Positions 14,431 through 22,483 of a stretch of 24,899 bases of DNA are shown in pieces. The position numbers and the translations under genes are program-made. How positions within the stretch are numbered: position 1 is the stretch's first letter; each line of letters begins with the position of its first letter. The stretch is from HyVt-337 sp964428895 (GTDB lineage Bacteria; Planctomycetota; Phycisphaerae; SM23-33). The stretch is taken from NCBI GenBank assembly GCA_964428895.1, contig CAYRZU010000055.1:1-24899 (forward strand), written 5' to 3'. The notes below the pieces were generated by a model. It was given only the letters and a program-made list of their open reading frames with translations. It made no database searches and was not told the origin of the DNA.

Positions 14431-16707
14431 TTGGACATTCTCGCGAACCTCAACGACGCGCAACGCCAGGCGGTGATGCACGTGGACGGCCCGCTGCTGG
14501 TGTTGGCCGGGGCCGGCTCGGGCAAGACCCGCGTGATCACTCGCCGCGTGGCGTACCTGACCGACCAGGGCATCGCGCCGTGGAACATCCTGGCCATTAC
14601 CTTCACCAACAAGGCTGCCGGGGAGATGCGCGACCGCGTTTCGGCCGTCGGCGCCACGCGCGGGGCCACGGTGTGCACGTTCCATTCGCTGTGCGCGCGG
14701 CTGCTGCGGACCTACGCCGGTGAGGCGGCCCTGGCGCCCAACTTCAGCATCTACGACCGCGACGATCAGATCCGCGCCGTCAAGGAGGCGATGAAGACGG
14801 CCGAGCTGTCGACCGACCGGATGAGCCCGACGGCGGTGCTGGCGACGATTTCCAACGCCAAGAACGACATGCAGACGGCCGAGGAGTACGCCCAGATGGC
14901 GGCGGACTTCTTCGCGCGGAACGTGTCACGCGTTTTCACGGAGTACGAGAAGGTCCTGGCCGGGAACAACGCCCTGGACTTCGACGATCTGCTGACGCAG
15001 GTGGCGTTTCTGCTGCGGGATCGGCCGGAGGTCCGCCAGCAACTGGGGCAGCAGTACAAGTACGTGCTGATCGACGAGTATCAGGACACCAACCGAGCGC
15101 AGTACATCATCGCGCACGGCATTGCGATGGATCACGAGAACATCTGCGCCACCGGCGATCCGGACCAGAGCATCTACGCCTGGCGCGGGGCCGACATCCG
15201 CAACATTCTGGAGTTCGAGGCCGACTACCCCAACGCTATCGTGGTTCGCCTTGAAGAGAACTACCGGTCGACCACCCCGATCCTTACCACGGCCGGCAGC
15301 CTGATCGCCAATAACTCCAGCCGCAAAGACAAGCGCCTATGGACCCGGCGCGAGGGCGGGGCGCCCGTGGCGATTCTGTACTGCGACGACGAACACGCCG
15401 AGGCTCGCCTGATCGTGGAGAAGATTGCCGAGCGCGTCGCCGGCGGCGGCAGCCACGACGACGTGGCCGTCTTCTACCGCGTCAACAGCCTGTCGCGCGT
15501 GGTGGAAGAGGCGCTGATTCGCGCCGGCGTGCCGTACCGCATCGCGCGCGGGGTGGAGTTCTACAACCGCAAGGAGATCAAGGACGTGTTGGCCTACTTG
15601 CGGGCGCTGGTCAACCCGGCCGACGACCTGAGCTGCCGCCGCGTGATCAACACGCCGCGGCGGGGGATCGGCGATACGACCATCAACCGGCTGGCCGAGC
15701 TGGCGGCGCGGACGGGCGGGTCGCTGCTGACGGCCTGCCGAACGCCCGAAGCGGCCGGCCTGAAAGCGGGCGCCGCCAAGAAGGTCTCTGACTTCGCGGT
15801 GCTGATGGACCAACTGGCCGGTGAGATCGAACGGCCGGTCCGGGAGATCCTGGAAGAAGTCGTGCTGCGGACGGGTCTGGAAGACCTTTACCGCTGGGCC
15901 GACGACGCCGACAGCGACGCCTGGGCCAACATCGCCGAACTGATCTCCACCGCGGCCGAGTTCGATGCGGGCTACGAAGCCCCCGAAACCGAAGACGCTC
16001 CGCCGCCGCTGGTTGATTACTTACAGCAGGTCTCGCTGATCAGCGACGCCGACCACTTCGCGGGAAGCGGGGCGGTCACGCTGATGACGTTGCACGCGGC
16101 CAAGGGGTTGGAGTTCCCGCACGTCTACATGATCGGCTGCGAGCAGGGGCTGTTGCCCTTCGAGCGGATGGGCGAATCCCAGGTGATCAGCGCCTCCGGC
16201 GTGGATGAGAAGCTGGAGGAGGAGCGGCGGTTGGCGTTTGTGGGTATGACGCGGGCCCAGGATGACCTGACCCTCTCGTGCGTGCGTACCCGGATGATCC
16301 GGGGCCGGACCACGCCGCAGTCGTCCAGCCCGTTCCTGCGCGAGATCGGCACGGAGGGCGTGATCGTGGTCGATAAGACCACGCCGCCCGAGGCCAAGCC
16401 GCAGCGGCGCCGAAAGAGCTCGGTCAGCCGGGGGGGGTTCTTCGAGGATGTCGAGGAACGCGCCATGATCGAGGCCATCGCCGACCAAGCGGACATGTCG
16501 GCCGCCCACCACGCCGCCGACGAAGACCCGCCTCCGGCCGAGTATGAGTATCTGAAGGTCGGCTGCACCGTTCAGCACGCGACGTTCGGCGTGGGCAAGG
16601 TGGCCAAGCTGTCGCTACCGTGGCCCAAGACCAAAGCCGTGATCGACTTCCACGAGGTCGGCCGAAAGACGTTGGTGCTGAAGCTGGCGAAGCTGGAATT
16701 GCTCTAA
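14431..16707 (+). CDS. uvrD: UvrD/PcrA-type superfamily 1 DNA helicase (758 aa, TTG start)
   Basis: 3'-5' ATP-dependent helicase for nucleotide-excision and replication-linked repair. SF1A motifs are in order: LNDAQRQAV (Q motif), LAGAGSGKTRVI (Walker A), TFTNKAAGEM, LIDEYQDTNRAQ (Walker B), GDPDQSIYAWRGAD, LEENYRST, TLMTLHAAKGLEFPHVY, and RRLAFVGMTRAQDDL (motif VI). The C-terminus VGCTVQHATFGVGKV with LVLKLAKLELL is the Tudor-like end found in PcrA/UvrD. The TTG at 14431 is preferred because AAGGAG lies five bases before it and the protein then begins (M)DILANLNDAQ as in homologues. An ATG at 14407 (8 residues earlier) has poor ribosome-binding context and overlaps a possible -10 TAAGAT (14403-14408). 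Its stop overlaps the convergent gene's stop. Confidence 0.95.
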   Translation: MDILANLNDAQRQAVMHVDGPLLVLAGAGSGKTRVITRRVAYLTDQGIAPWNILAITFTNKAAGEMRDRVSAVGATRGATVCTFHSLCARLLRTYAGEAALAPNFSIYDRDDQIRAVKEAMKTAELSTDRMSPTAVLATISNAKNDMQTAEEYAQMAADFFARNVSRVFTEYEKVLAGNNALDFDDLLTQVAFLLRDRPEVRQQLGQQYKYVLIDEYQDTNRAQYIIAHGIAMDHENICATGDPDQSIYAWRGADIRNILEFEADYPNAIVVRLEENYRSTTPILTTAGSLIANNSSRKDKRLWTRREGGAPVAILYCDDEHAEARLIVEKIAERVAGGGSHDDVAVFYRVNSLSRVVEEALIRAGVPYRIARGVEFYNRKEIKDVLAYLRALVNPADDLSCRRVINTPRRGIGDTTINRLAELAARTGGSLLTACRTPEAAGLKAGAAKKVSDFAVLMDQLAGEIERPVREILEEVVLRTGLEDLYRWADDADSDAWANIAELISTAAEFDAGYEAPETEDAPPPLVDYLQQVSLISDADHFAGSGAVTLMTLHAAKGLEFPHVYMIGCEQGLLPFERMGESQVISASGVDEKLEEERRLAFVGMTRAQDDLTLSCVRTRMIRGRTTPQSSSPFLREIGTEGVIVVDKTTPPEAKPQRRRKSSVSRGGFFEDVEERAMIEAIADQADMSAAHHAADEDPPPAEYEYLKVGCTVQHATFGVGKVAKLSLPWPKTKAVIDFHEVGRKTLVLKLAKLELL

Positions 16708-17285
16708 CCGGTCGTCTCGGGCGCCCGGCGGTATTGGCCGGCGGCGAGGTAGTCCGCGGCCAGGGCGAGATTCATCTGGACCACTTTCGCCATGAACTCG
16801 CGTTCGGTCGGGTCGGTCTCACGCAGCTGGCCGAGCTGGTCTTGGGTGGGGCAGGTGGCGGCGGGGACGAATGCGTCGGCGGGGATGTTGACGTCTTGAA
16901 CCACAGCCCGTGCGGCGATGAAAACGCCGGTCCCCACCTCGGCTCCAAAGACCACGGCGCCGAATCCCACGAAGCTTCCGGCCCCGACGCGGCAGGGCCC
17001 ATGAATGATGGCGCCGTGGGCGAGGGATGTTCGCGGCCCGACGGTGACGGCCGAGCCGGCCAGGGCGTGGACGATCACGCCGTCCTGGACGTTGCAGTCG
17101 GCTTCGATGGTGATGGGGGCGACCTCGCCGGCGGGGTCGGGCTCGTCGGCGCGCAAGACGGCGTTGGGCCCGATATAGACGCGCGGGCCGATTGTCACGC
17201 GGCCGATCAGTTGGGCGCTGGGGTCCGCGTAGGCCGTGGGGTCGACCTGGGGGACATCGCCGTTGGGGTTGGGTCGCAGGGGCAT
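16704..17285 (-). CDS. Gamma-carbonic anhydrase family hexapeptide-repeat protein (193 aa)
   Basis: A left-handed beta-helix protein with imperfect hexapeptide repeats (GRVTIGPRVYIGPNAVLRAD, VQDGVIVHA, VGAGSFVGFGAVV). The zinc histidines of gamma-carbonic anhydrases are present: His73 in IVHA and His90/His95 in LAHGAIIHG, with the family spacing of five. An Arg near the N-terminal repeat (VLRADE) is also conserved in the family. It could hydrate CO2 or be a PaaY/CaiE-like relative; activity is not certain. A final C-terminal helix (REFMAKVVQMNLALAADYL) is typical. It is the last gene of a minus-strand operon, 38 bases after the MnmE-like gene, and its stop overlaps uvrD's stop in a convergent arrangement. 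Confidence 0.88.
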   Translation of the reverse strand: MPLRPNPNGDVPQVDPTAYADPSAQLIGRVTIGPRVYIGPNAVLRADEPDPAGEVAPITIEADCNVQDGVIVHALAGSAVTVGPRTSLAHGAIIHGPCRVGAGSFVGFGAVVFGAEVGTGVFIAARAVVQDVNIPADAFVPAATCPTQDQLGQLRETDPTEREFMAKVVQMNLALAADYLAAGQYRRAPETTG

Positions 17286-17323
17286 CGAAATCCGATCCTA
17301 TCGCAAGCTCCGTGGGGGGTATT

Positions 17324-18454
17324 CTACTGGTCCGGGCTGCCGTGTAACAGGGCCTGAAGGTGTTGTTGGGCTCTGGACTCGTTGCCGTCGTTCAGGGCGT
17401 TGGCCGCTGCGGCCAGGAGATTGGCTTGGCGTTGGGTGAAGGCGGCCGGGGCCGCGGGGTCCAGATCGGCCAGGCCAAGCGTCTGGAGGATCAAGTCGCC
17501 GAAGGGGTTGAGGCCTTGGTTGGTCTCGGCGCTGACGGTGGCGTCAAAGTCACCGGGAGGCGTTGCCTGGTCGACTTTGGCGGCGATGCGGAGGATGCGC
17601 TTGGCGTGGAGCCAGTCGGGTGTTGGGGTGGGCTCTTCCCCGGCCGAAACCAGCAGGATCAGGTCGGCCCGTTCAGCTTGGTGTCGGGCGCGGCGGACGG
17701 ATTCGGCTTCGATGCCGTGCGGATCGTCGGGGAACTCGAACAGGCCGGCGGTGTCGGTCAGCCAGATGGGCACGCCGCGGATGAGGGCCTGCTCGCGGAC
17801 CCAGTCGCGCGTCGTGCCGGGCGTGTGGTGAACGATACTGACAGTGCGGCCGACCAGGGCATTGGCGAGGGTGCTCTTGCCGACGTTGGGCGGGCCGACC
17901 AGGACGACGTGAAGGGGGCTCAGGAGCTTGGCGGTGGTTTCGAAGCTCGCCGCGGCGGCGCGGAGATCGGCAGCGGGGGCGTTGGGATCGCTCGCCAACG
18001 CCGACAGGCCGGCCGACCACTGGCGGGAGATGACTTCGACGACCCATTCGCTTGCGGCGGCGGGGAGGAGGTCGAGCATCTCTTGGCCGATGGTGGGGTT
18101 GCTCCACTTGGGGTGGGCGAGATGGAAGCTTTCCGGAGCGGCCGGTTGGGCTGGGGCGATTTCGGCGCCGAGGTCGGCGAGGCGACTGAGAGCTGCTCTT
18201 GCGACGGCCGGGCCGCCGTGGATGTTGATTTCGATGGCGCCGGTAAGGCTGCGTGCGATGACGGCCTCATCGAGCGTCTGCCCGTCGGGGTCGAGGAGCT
18301 TGCCGAGTTGGACCGCGTCGGCGGGCGCGTCGGCGTGGGAAGCCAGTGGCCGAAATATCTCGGCCAGCAGCGCCTCGCGGTCGGGCCCGGTCAGGGCGAT
18401 CACGGCAATGCCGCCGCGGCCGGGCGGGGTCTGGATGCGGGCGGTGGCGGTCAC
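17324..18454 (-). CDS. MnmE/TrmE-like GTPase, divergent and short (376 aa)
   Basis: The N-terminus resembles the MnmE tetrahydrofolate-binding domain (TPPGRGGIAVIALTGP; EINIHGGPAV). A GTPase domain is inserted in a helical region, with G1 GPPNVGKS (187-194), G2 TPGTTRD (211-217), G3 DTAG (234-237) and a degenerate G4 AKVD (292-295; NKxD expected). MnmE with MnmG modifies wobble uridine of tRNAs. This protein is about 75 residues shorter than usual, lacks the FCIGK C-terminal motif with its cysteine, and lacks the usual GEFTxRAFxNGK segment after the first domain. It may be a lineage-specific MnmE or a paralogue with another role. It follows the Clp_N gene after 9 bases in the same operon. Confidence 0.8.
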   Translation of the reverse strand: MTATARIQTPPGRGGIAVIALTGPDREALLAEIFRPLASHADAPADAVQLGKLLDPDGQTLDEAVIARSLTGAIEINIHGGPAVARAALSRLADLGAEIAPAQPAAPESFHLAHPKWSNPTIGQEMLDLLPAAASEWVVEVISRQWSAGLSALASDPNAPAADLRAAAASFETTAKLLSPLHVVLVGPPNVGKSTLANALVGRTVSIVHHTPGTTRDWVREQALIRGVPIWLTDTAGLFEFPDDPHGIEAESVRRARHQAERADLILLVSAGEEPTPTPDWLHAKRILRIAAKVDQATPPGDFDATVSAETNQGLNPFGDLILQTLGLADLDPAAPAAFTQRQANLLAAAANALNDGNESRAQQHLQALLHGSPDQ

Positions 18455-18463
18455 GGCGGGCGT

Positions 18464-19318
18464 CTACTTCTCCACGTGAATGACGATGACGTTGCCGCCG
18501 TCGATGGGCACGGCCGTGACGCGCAAGGTCAGGCCGGAGTCGCAGAAGTTCTCGATGGCGCCCTCTTGGGGAACGTTGCTTCCGACGGAGCTGATGTTAG
18601 CCAGGTCCCTAAGCTGAGCGGCGATGGCCGGGGCCAAGCGTTTGACGGGCGGATCGACCTCGGTGACGTTTCCGGCGATGCGGTACTGCACGCGGACGTG
18701 GCCGGCCAGCGTGAGGTAGACATCGGTCAGGCGTTTGGCGCCCAGGCTGACGACCTCCCCCAGCAGGCGGCCGACGTATTGCTGAGCTTCGGGGGACTGG
18801 ATCAGTTTCTCGAAGTCAGCGGGAGTCGGCGGCTCGGCGGGAGAGGGGGCAAGGGGGATGGACTCGTCCTGAACGTCCATGCCCGTGCCGAGCAGCTTGT
18901 GGACCTCGTCGCGGAGTTGCTGGCGATCAAGGCCGAGGTCCCTCATCACCGTCGCGGCGACACCGTCTTCCTCGCCCAGCAGGCCGAGGGTCAGATGCTC
19001 GGTGCCGATGTAGTTGTGGTTCATCTCGCGGGCCTCGACGATGGCCAACTCGATGACCTTCTTGGCCCGCGGCGTCTGGGGCAGCTTGCCCACGGCGACC
19101 ATTTCTTCGCCGGGGGTGACTCGCCTCTCGACAGCCTGACGGACCTTATTCAAGTCGACGCCCAGGTTCTTCAGCACGTTGGCGCCCACGCCGGAACCCT
19201 CCTTGATCAGACCCAGCAGGATGTGCTCGGTGCCGATGTACTCGTGGTTGAATCGCTGGGCTTCCTGGTTGGCCAGGGCCATCACCTTCCGCGCGCGGTC
19301 CGTGAATCGTTCGAACAT
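18464..19318 (-). CDS. ClpA/C-type N-domain protein fused to a GspE/PilB N2-like domain, no ATPase (284 aa)
   Basis: Residues 1 to about 150 are a ClpC-type N-domain with its two helical repeats: FTDRARKVMALANQEAQR with YIGTEHILLGLIKEG, and RAKKVIELAIVEAREM with YIGTEHLTLGLLGEEDG. These domains bind substrates and adaptors for Clp proteases. No Walker motifs follow. After a Pro/Ala linker (about 154-170), residues from about 183 on read like the N2 domain of type II/IV pilus secretion ATPases: KRLTDVYLTLAGHVRVQYRI, PVKRLAPAIAAQLRDLANIS, LRVTAVPIDGGNVIVIHVEK. The ATPase core is again absent. The start at 19318 has GGAGGT upstream; an ATG 10 codons earlier lacks this. It might act as an adaptor for a ClpC ATPase encoded elsewhere. 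Confidence 0.85.
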   Translation of the reverse strand: MFERFTDRARKVMALANQEAQRFNHEYIGTEHILLGLIKEGSGVGANVLKNLGVDLNKVRQAVERRVTPGEEMVAVGKLPQTPRAKKVIELAIVEAREMNHNYIGTEHLTLGLLGEEDGVAATVMRDLGLDRQQLRDEVHKLLGTGMDVQDESIPLAPSPAEPPTPADFEKLIQSPEAQQYVGRLLGEVVSLGAKRLTDVYLTLAGHVRVQYRIAGNVTEVDPPVKRLAPAIAAQLRDLANISSVGSNVPQEGAIENFCDSGLTLRVTAVPIDGGNVIVIHVEK

Positions 19319-19365
19319 GGCAAGACCTCCCCAAATGCGGTCGGCCAATTATACGCGTGTGGCGT

Positions 19366-20148
19366 CTACTTGACGAGGGCGCGGTAGTAGGCCATGGCCA
19401 CGCCGCGGAGGATCAGGTCGGGGACGATGGCCTGGACCAGGTCGCTTTCTTGCAGATCACCGACGACCAGGTCGGCGTCGCCGCCGGTGCAGATCACCAA
19501 TGGCCAATGGCCGATCGCTTCGGCGAAGGTCTCCACGCAATGTCGCAGGGCGCCGCGAGCGCCGGCGAGCAGGCCCACGCGGATGGCGTCGGCGGTGTCC
19601 TTGCCGGGGCCGGCGGGGGGTTCGGCGATATCCACGCGCGGCAGTTGAGCGGTCTGGGTCTCCAGGGAGTCGGCCGAAAGAGCCAACCCCGGCAGAATCG
19701 CCCCGCCGACGAAGACGCCGGAATCGTTGACGCAATCGATGGTGATGGCCGATCCGAAATCGGCGATCACGCAGGCGTCGCCGAGGCGGTCGTAGGCGGC
19801 GACGGCCGCGCACAGGCGATCCACGCCGACGCTCTCGGGATTCGGCAGGTCGGTCTCGATGGGCGGGGCCAGGTCGCGACCGACCACGTGGATGTCGATG
19901 CCGAGGGCATCATGCACGGCGGCCTCGAGCGCCTTACAGGCAGCCGGATTGACGCTGGCGGCGACCAGCCGCTTGGGCTGGGGCATCTCCTGCCAGACCT
20001 CGGCCAAGGCGGCGCCCAAGTCGCCCAGCTCGCCGATGCGGTGGGTCCGCACATCGCCGACGGTGTCGCCGCAGACCGCCGCAAACTTGACGGCGCTATT
20101 GCCGACGTCGCAAGCCAGAACGTTGGGGATGCTGGTCAGTTCGTCCAT
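19366..20148 (-). CDS. coaX: Type III pantothenate kinase
   Basis: CoaX phosphorylates pantothenate, the first step of coenzyme A synthesis. It is an ASKHA-fold kinase, recognised by the phosphate-binding DVGNSAVKFA (from Asp14), GVDRLCAAVAAY, DFGSAITIDCV and GGAILPGLALSADSL. The closing CTGGDA and LRGVAMAYY segments are also family features. At 260 residues the length is typical. It starts 9 bases after obgE ends, within the same minus-strand operon, and a 47-base gap separates it from the Clp_N gene. Confidence 0.95.
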   Translation of the reverse strand: MDELTSIPNVLACDVGNSAVKFAAVCGDTVGDVRTHRIGELGDLGAALAEVWQEMPQPKRLVAASVNPAACKALEAAVHDALGIDIHVVGRDLAPPIETDLPNPESVGVDRLCAAVAAYDRLGDACVIADFGSAITIDCVNDSGVFVGGAILPGLALSADSLETQTAQLPRVDIAEPPAGPGKDTADAIRVGLLAGARGALRHCVETFAEAIGHWPLVICTGGDADLVVGDLQESDLVQAIVPDLILRGVAMAYYRALVK

Positions 20149-20157
20149 AGCGTTATC

Positions 20158-21177
20158 CTACTCGGGCTCCTGCAGGCGCTGCCAGATCGCTTCGGTCAGG
20201 GGCTCGAGCCCTTGGCCGGTAACGGCGCTGATGGCCAGGACCGGCGCGTCCACGGCGGCGCGGAGTTCGGCCAGGTGATCGTCGCTATCGGTGAGGTCCA
20301 TCTTGTTGGCGACCACGATCTCGGCCTTGGCGGCCAGGGCGGGCGAGTATTCTTCCAGTTCCTGGCGGATGGCGCGGTAATCGTCGACGGCGTTGCCGGT
20401 GGGAGGGCAGATGTCGACCAGGTGGACCAGAATGCGGGTCCGCTCGATGTGGCGGAGGAACTCGGTCCCCAGGCCCGCCCCTTCGTGGGCGCCTTCGATG
20501 AGGCCGGGGATGTCGGCCATCACGAACCGCCGAAAGCCCGGTGCCTCCACGATGCCCAGGTAGGGTGTCTTGGTGGTAAAGGGGTAGGCGGCGATCTTGG
20601 GCTTGGCGGCCGAGAGGCGCGATAGCAGCGTGCTCTTGCCGGCGTTGGGCTTCCCGGCCAGGCCCACGTCGGCGATCAGCTTGAGCTCCAGGTGGAGCGA
20701 GCGTTGCTGGCCCTTGGTGCCGGACTCGGCCTCGCGGGGGGCCTGGTGGGTGGCGGTGGCGAACCGGCTATTGCCGCGCCCTCCCTTGCCACCCTCGGCC
20801 ACGCAGACGGTCTCGTCCGGCTCGGTGAGGTCCTTGAGGATCAGTTGGCGGTCGGCGTCATGGATGATCGTGCCGGGCGGAACGCGGACGATCATGTCTT
20901 TGCCCTTGCGGCCGTGACAGTCCTTGCCCTGGCCGTGCTCGCCGCGCTGGGCTCGCCAGTGGTGGTGGCCGGCGAGGTGCTGGAGGGTGTTGAGCGAGTC
21001 GTCGGCCTGGAGGTACACGCTGCCGCCGTGGCCGCCGTCGCCGCCGGCCGGGCCGCCGTGGGGAACGTACTTCTCGCGGCGAAAAGCCACACAGCCGTCG
21101 CCGCCGTCGCCGGCAATGACGATGATGTCGATTTCGTCGACGAAGTAGTGTCGGTCTGTTCGGTGGTCAATACTCAT
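20158..21177 (-). CDS. obgE: GTPase Obg (ribosome maturation)
   Basis: Obg/CgtA GTPases act in large ribosomal subunit maturation and the stress response. The N-terminal glycine-rich Obg fold is clear (AGDGGDGCVAFRREKYVP, GGPAGGDGGHGGSVYL). The G domain follows: G1 GKPNAGKST, switch YPFTTKTPYLG, G3 DIPGLIEGAHEGAGLG, G4 NKMDL and G5 SAVTGQGL. At 339 residues it ends soon after the G domain and lacks the optional C-terminal OCT domain. The ATG at 21177 is chosen because the family begins close to the FVDEIDI segment; upstream in-frame sequence crosses a terminator-like hairpin. Gene order rpmA-obgE is common in bacteria. Confidence 0.95.
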   Translation of the reverse strand: MSIDHRTDRHYFVDEIDIIVIAGDGGDGCVAFRREKYVPHGGPAGGDGGHGGSVYLQADDSLNTLQHLAGHHHWRAQRGEHGQGKDCHGRKGKDMIVRVPPGTIIHDADRQLILKDLTEPDETVCVAEGGKGGRGNSRFATATHQAPREAESGTKGQQRSLHLELKLIADVGLAGKPNAGKSTLLSRLSAAKPKIAAYPFTTKTPYLGIVEAPGFRRFVMADIPGLIEGAHEGAGLGTEFLRHIERTRILVHLVDICPPTGNAVDDYRAIRQELEEYSPALAAKAEIVVANKMDLTDSDDHLAELRAAVDAPVLAISAVTGQGLEPLTEAIWQRLQEPE

Positions 21178-21187
21178 CGGGGCGCAT

Positions 21188-21220
21188 AAAAGAGGATGGC
21201 GCGCCTGGGCGGCCACCCTC
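21188..21220 (-). terminator. Terminator/attenuator-like hairpin between rpmA and obgE
   Basis: On the minus strand GAGGGTGGC pairs with GCCATCCTC (9 bp with one G-U) around an 11-base loop and is followed directly by TTTTATG. It sits downstream of rpmA and 11 bases before the obgE ATG, so it may reduce readthrough into obgE. Confidence 0.5.
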
Positions 21221-21243
21221 GTGTGTGTGCCATAGGGCCGCGG

Positions 21244-21489
21244 CTAGTCGGCCAGGGGCAGAACGTCGACGAATCGGCCGCGGAACTTCACCGCGCCTTC
21301 GGCAACGGAGAACAGGGTGTCATCCCGCCCGCGCATGACGTTCTTGCCGGCCTTGAAGGGCGTGCCGCACTGGCGGACGATAATGCTGCCGGCGCGAACG
21401 CGCTGGCCGCCGTAGGCCTTGATGCCGCGTCGCTGAGCATTGCTGTCGCGACCGTTTCGGGTGGACCCTTGTCCCTTTTTGTGTGCCAT
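21244..21489 (-). CDS. rpmA: Large ribosomal subunit protein bL27
   Basis: bL27 lies near the peptidyl-transferase centre with its N-terminal tail reaching the tRNA. The sequence shows MAHKKGQGSTRNGRDSNAQR, the GxQxVxAGSIIVRQCGTPFKAG core and GRDDTLFSVAEGAVKF, at 81 aa. The true start is the ATG at 21489, giving the conserved AHKKG; the open frame extends upstream to 21534 but is not supported. No cleavable N-terminal extension is present. The usual upstream partner rplU (bL21) is not here; an unrelated exported-protein gene precedes it. A strong promoter lies at 21560-21589. Confidence 0.97.
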   Translation of the reverse strand: MAHKKGQGSTRNGRDSNAQRRGIKAYGGQRVRAGSIIVRQCGTPFKAGKNVMRGRDDTLFSVAEGAVKFRGRFVDVLPLAD

Positions 21490-21559
21490 TGCTTCGACTC
21501 CCGCCCACTCCGGGCGTTCGGCGGCGCAGATCATCCTACGCCGGACTGAAGAATCGGAG

Positions 21560-21589
21560 ATGATACCCGAGAGGCGGCGAGGGTGTCAA
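21560..21589 (-). promoter_or_regulatory. Predicted strong promoter of the rpmA-obgE operon
   Basis: On the minus strand a perfect TTGACA (21589-21584), an 18-base spacer, and TATCAT (21565-21560). RNA would start near 21553, about 64 bases before the rpmA ATG. It lies just after the stop of the upstream exported-protein gene, marking the operon start. Confidence 0.7.
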
Positions 21590-21594
21590 CGCCC

Positions 21595-22260
21595 TTATCG
21601 CATGACCCATCGCTTCTTGACCAGTTGGGCCGGCGTGATGAACCGCCCGGCGGCCTCGCCGGGGACGGCGTAGGTCAGCTGGGTCTGCTTGTAGAGGACG
21701 ATCTCGTCGCTGACGCGGGTGGTGGTCTTCCCGTCGGCGCCGATGTAGGTCATCTCGACCGGGGCGGGCAGTTTGATGACCTGCTCTTCGCCGGACAGAT
21801 GGCCCACGTAGACTTCCACAAAGCCGGCCTCGTGGTCGAAATCGGGCCAGATGGCGACGCCTTCCTTGGCGTTGTCATCGCCTTGGAGCAGCTTGCCCGT
21901 CATCCCGGCGACATCCTGCAGGATGGGCTGGTTGTGGAGTTTCTTGATGGCGCCGAAGACCACCTTGGGGACCGTGGTCCGGTCGGTAAACAGGTGACCG
22001 GTGTTGGTGCACAGGTCGAAACTGGGAATGAACTGGCGGTCTTGGCCGGTATTGTTAGTGATGCGGTATCGCAAGTACCAGAAGGTGGTGGGGTGGTTGT
22101 CGCCCGGCAGCGTTACGCGGATGGGCTTGATGACGTCGAGGGCCTGGAACTCCAGTTCCCAAGCGATGGGCACCGCCGAGGGCTCGGGGAAATTGCCGGC
22201 GGTGGCCAACCCGGCCAACGCCGCGGCGACGGCTACAGTCAACAGAACCAGACGTTTCAT
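21595..22260 (-). CDS. Exported hypothetical protein (221 aa)
   Basis: Begins MKRLVLLTVAVAAALAGLATAG, a Sec signal peptide with a likely cleavage after ATA. The mature part looks beta-rich: VPIAWELEFQALDVIKPIRV, TFWYLRYRITNNTGQDRQFI, FVEVYVGHLSGEEQVIKLP, DEIVLYKQTQLTYAVPGE. The phrase YRITNNTGQDRQFIPSFDL recalls proteins of unknown function in planctomycetes that have an immunoglobulin-like fold. No catalytic motif is visible, so a periplasmic or surface location is likely. The ATG at 22260 has GGGAGC upstream; the further in-frame ATG at 22326 would put charged residues before the signal peptide. It is probably a separate unit from rpmA, whose promoter follows directly. Confidence 0.75.
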   Translation of the reverse strand: MKRLVLLTVAVAAALAGLATAGNFPEPSAVPIAWELEFQALDVIKPIRVTLPGDNHPTTFWYLRYRITNNTGQDRQFIPSFDLCTNTGHLFTDRTTVPKVVFGAIKKLHNQPILQDVAGMTGKLLQGDDNAKEGVAIWPDFDHEAGFVEVYVGHLSGEEQVIKLPAPVEMTYIGADGKTTTRVSDEIVLYKQTQLTYAVPGEAAGRFITPAQLVKKRWVMR

Positions 22261-22408
22261 GGGGCTTGCTCCCGGACGGCCGGCGCGGCAGCGTCCTGTA
22301 CTAGCGTATCGGTCGGTTCTTGCCATCTCGTTGAGGGCAAATCACCGTCCACATTAAGGATAGACCCCGGCGGGGCGTCCGTCAACGGTTGGGCGATCCG
22401 AGGGGTGG

Positions 22409-22437
22409 TTGTCGAAATCCGATCCGGCGGGTATCCT
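22409..22437 (+). promoter_or_regulatory. Predicted promoter for the first glutamate dehydrogenase
   Basis: TTGTCG (22409-22414), a 17-base spacer, and TATCCT (22432-22437). This gives a leader of about 40 bases with GGAGAG before the ATG at 22484. An in-frame ATG at 22409 lies inside the -35 region and is not the start. Confidence 0.4.
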
Positions 22438-22483
22438 TTTCAGATCGAGTCGGTTACGGCCGGCTGACGAACGGAGAGCTTTT

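Noticed and set aside
17360..19387. 675-codon plus-strand open frame
   Set aside because: Antisense to the MnmE-like and Clp_N genes, Gly/Val/Asp-rich with no domains; a GC-skewed shadow.
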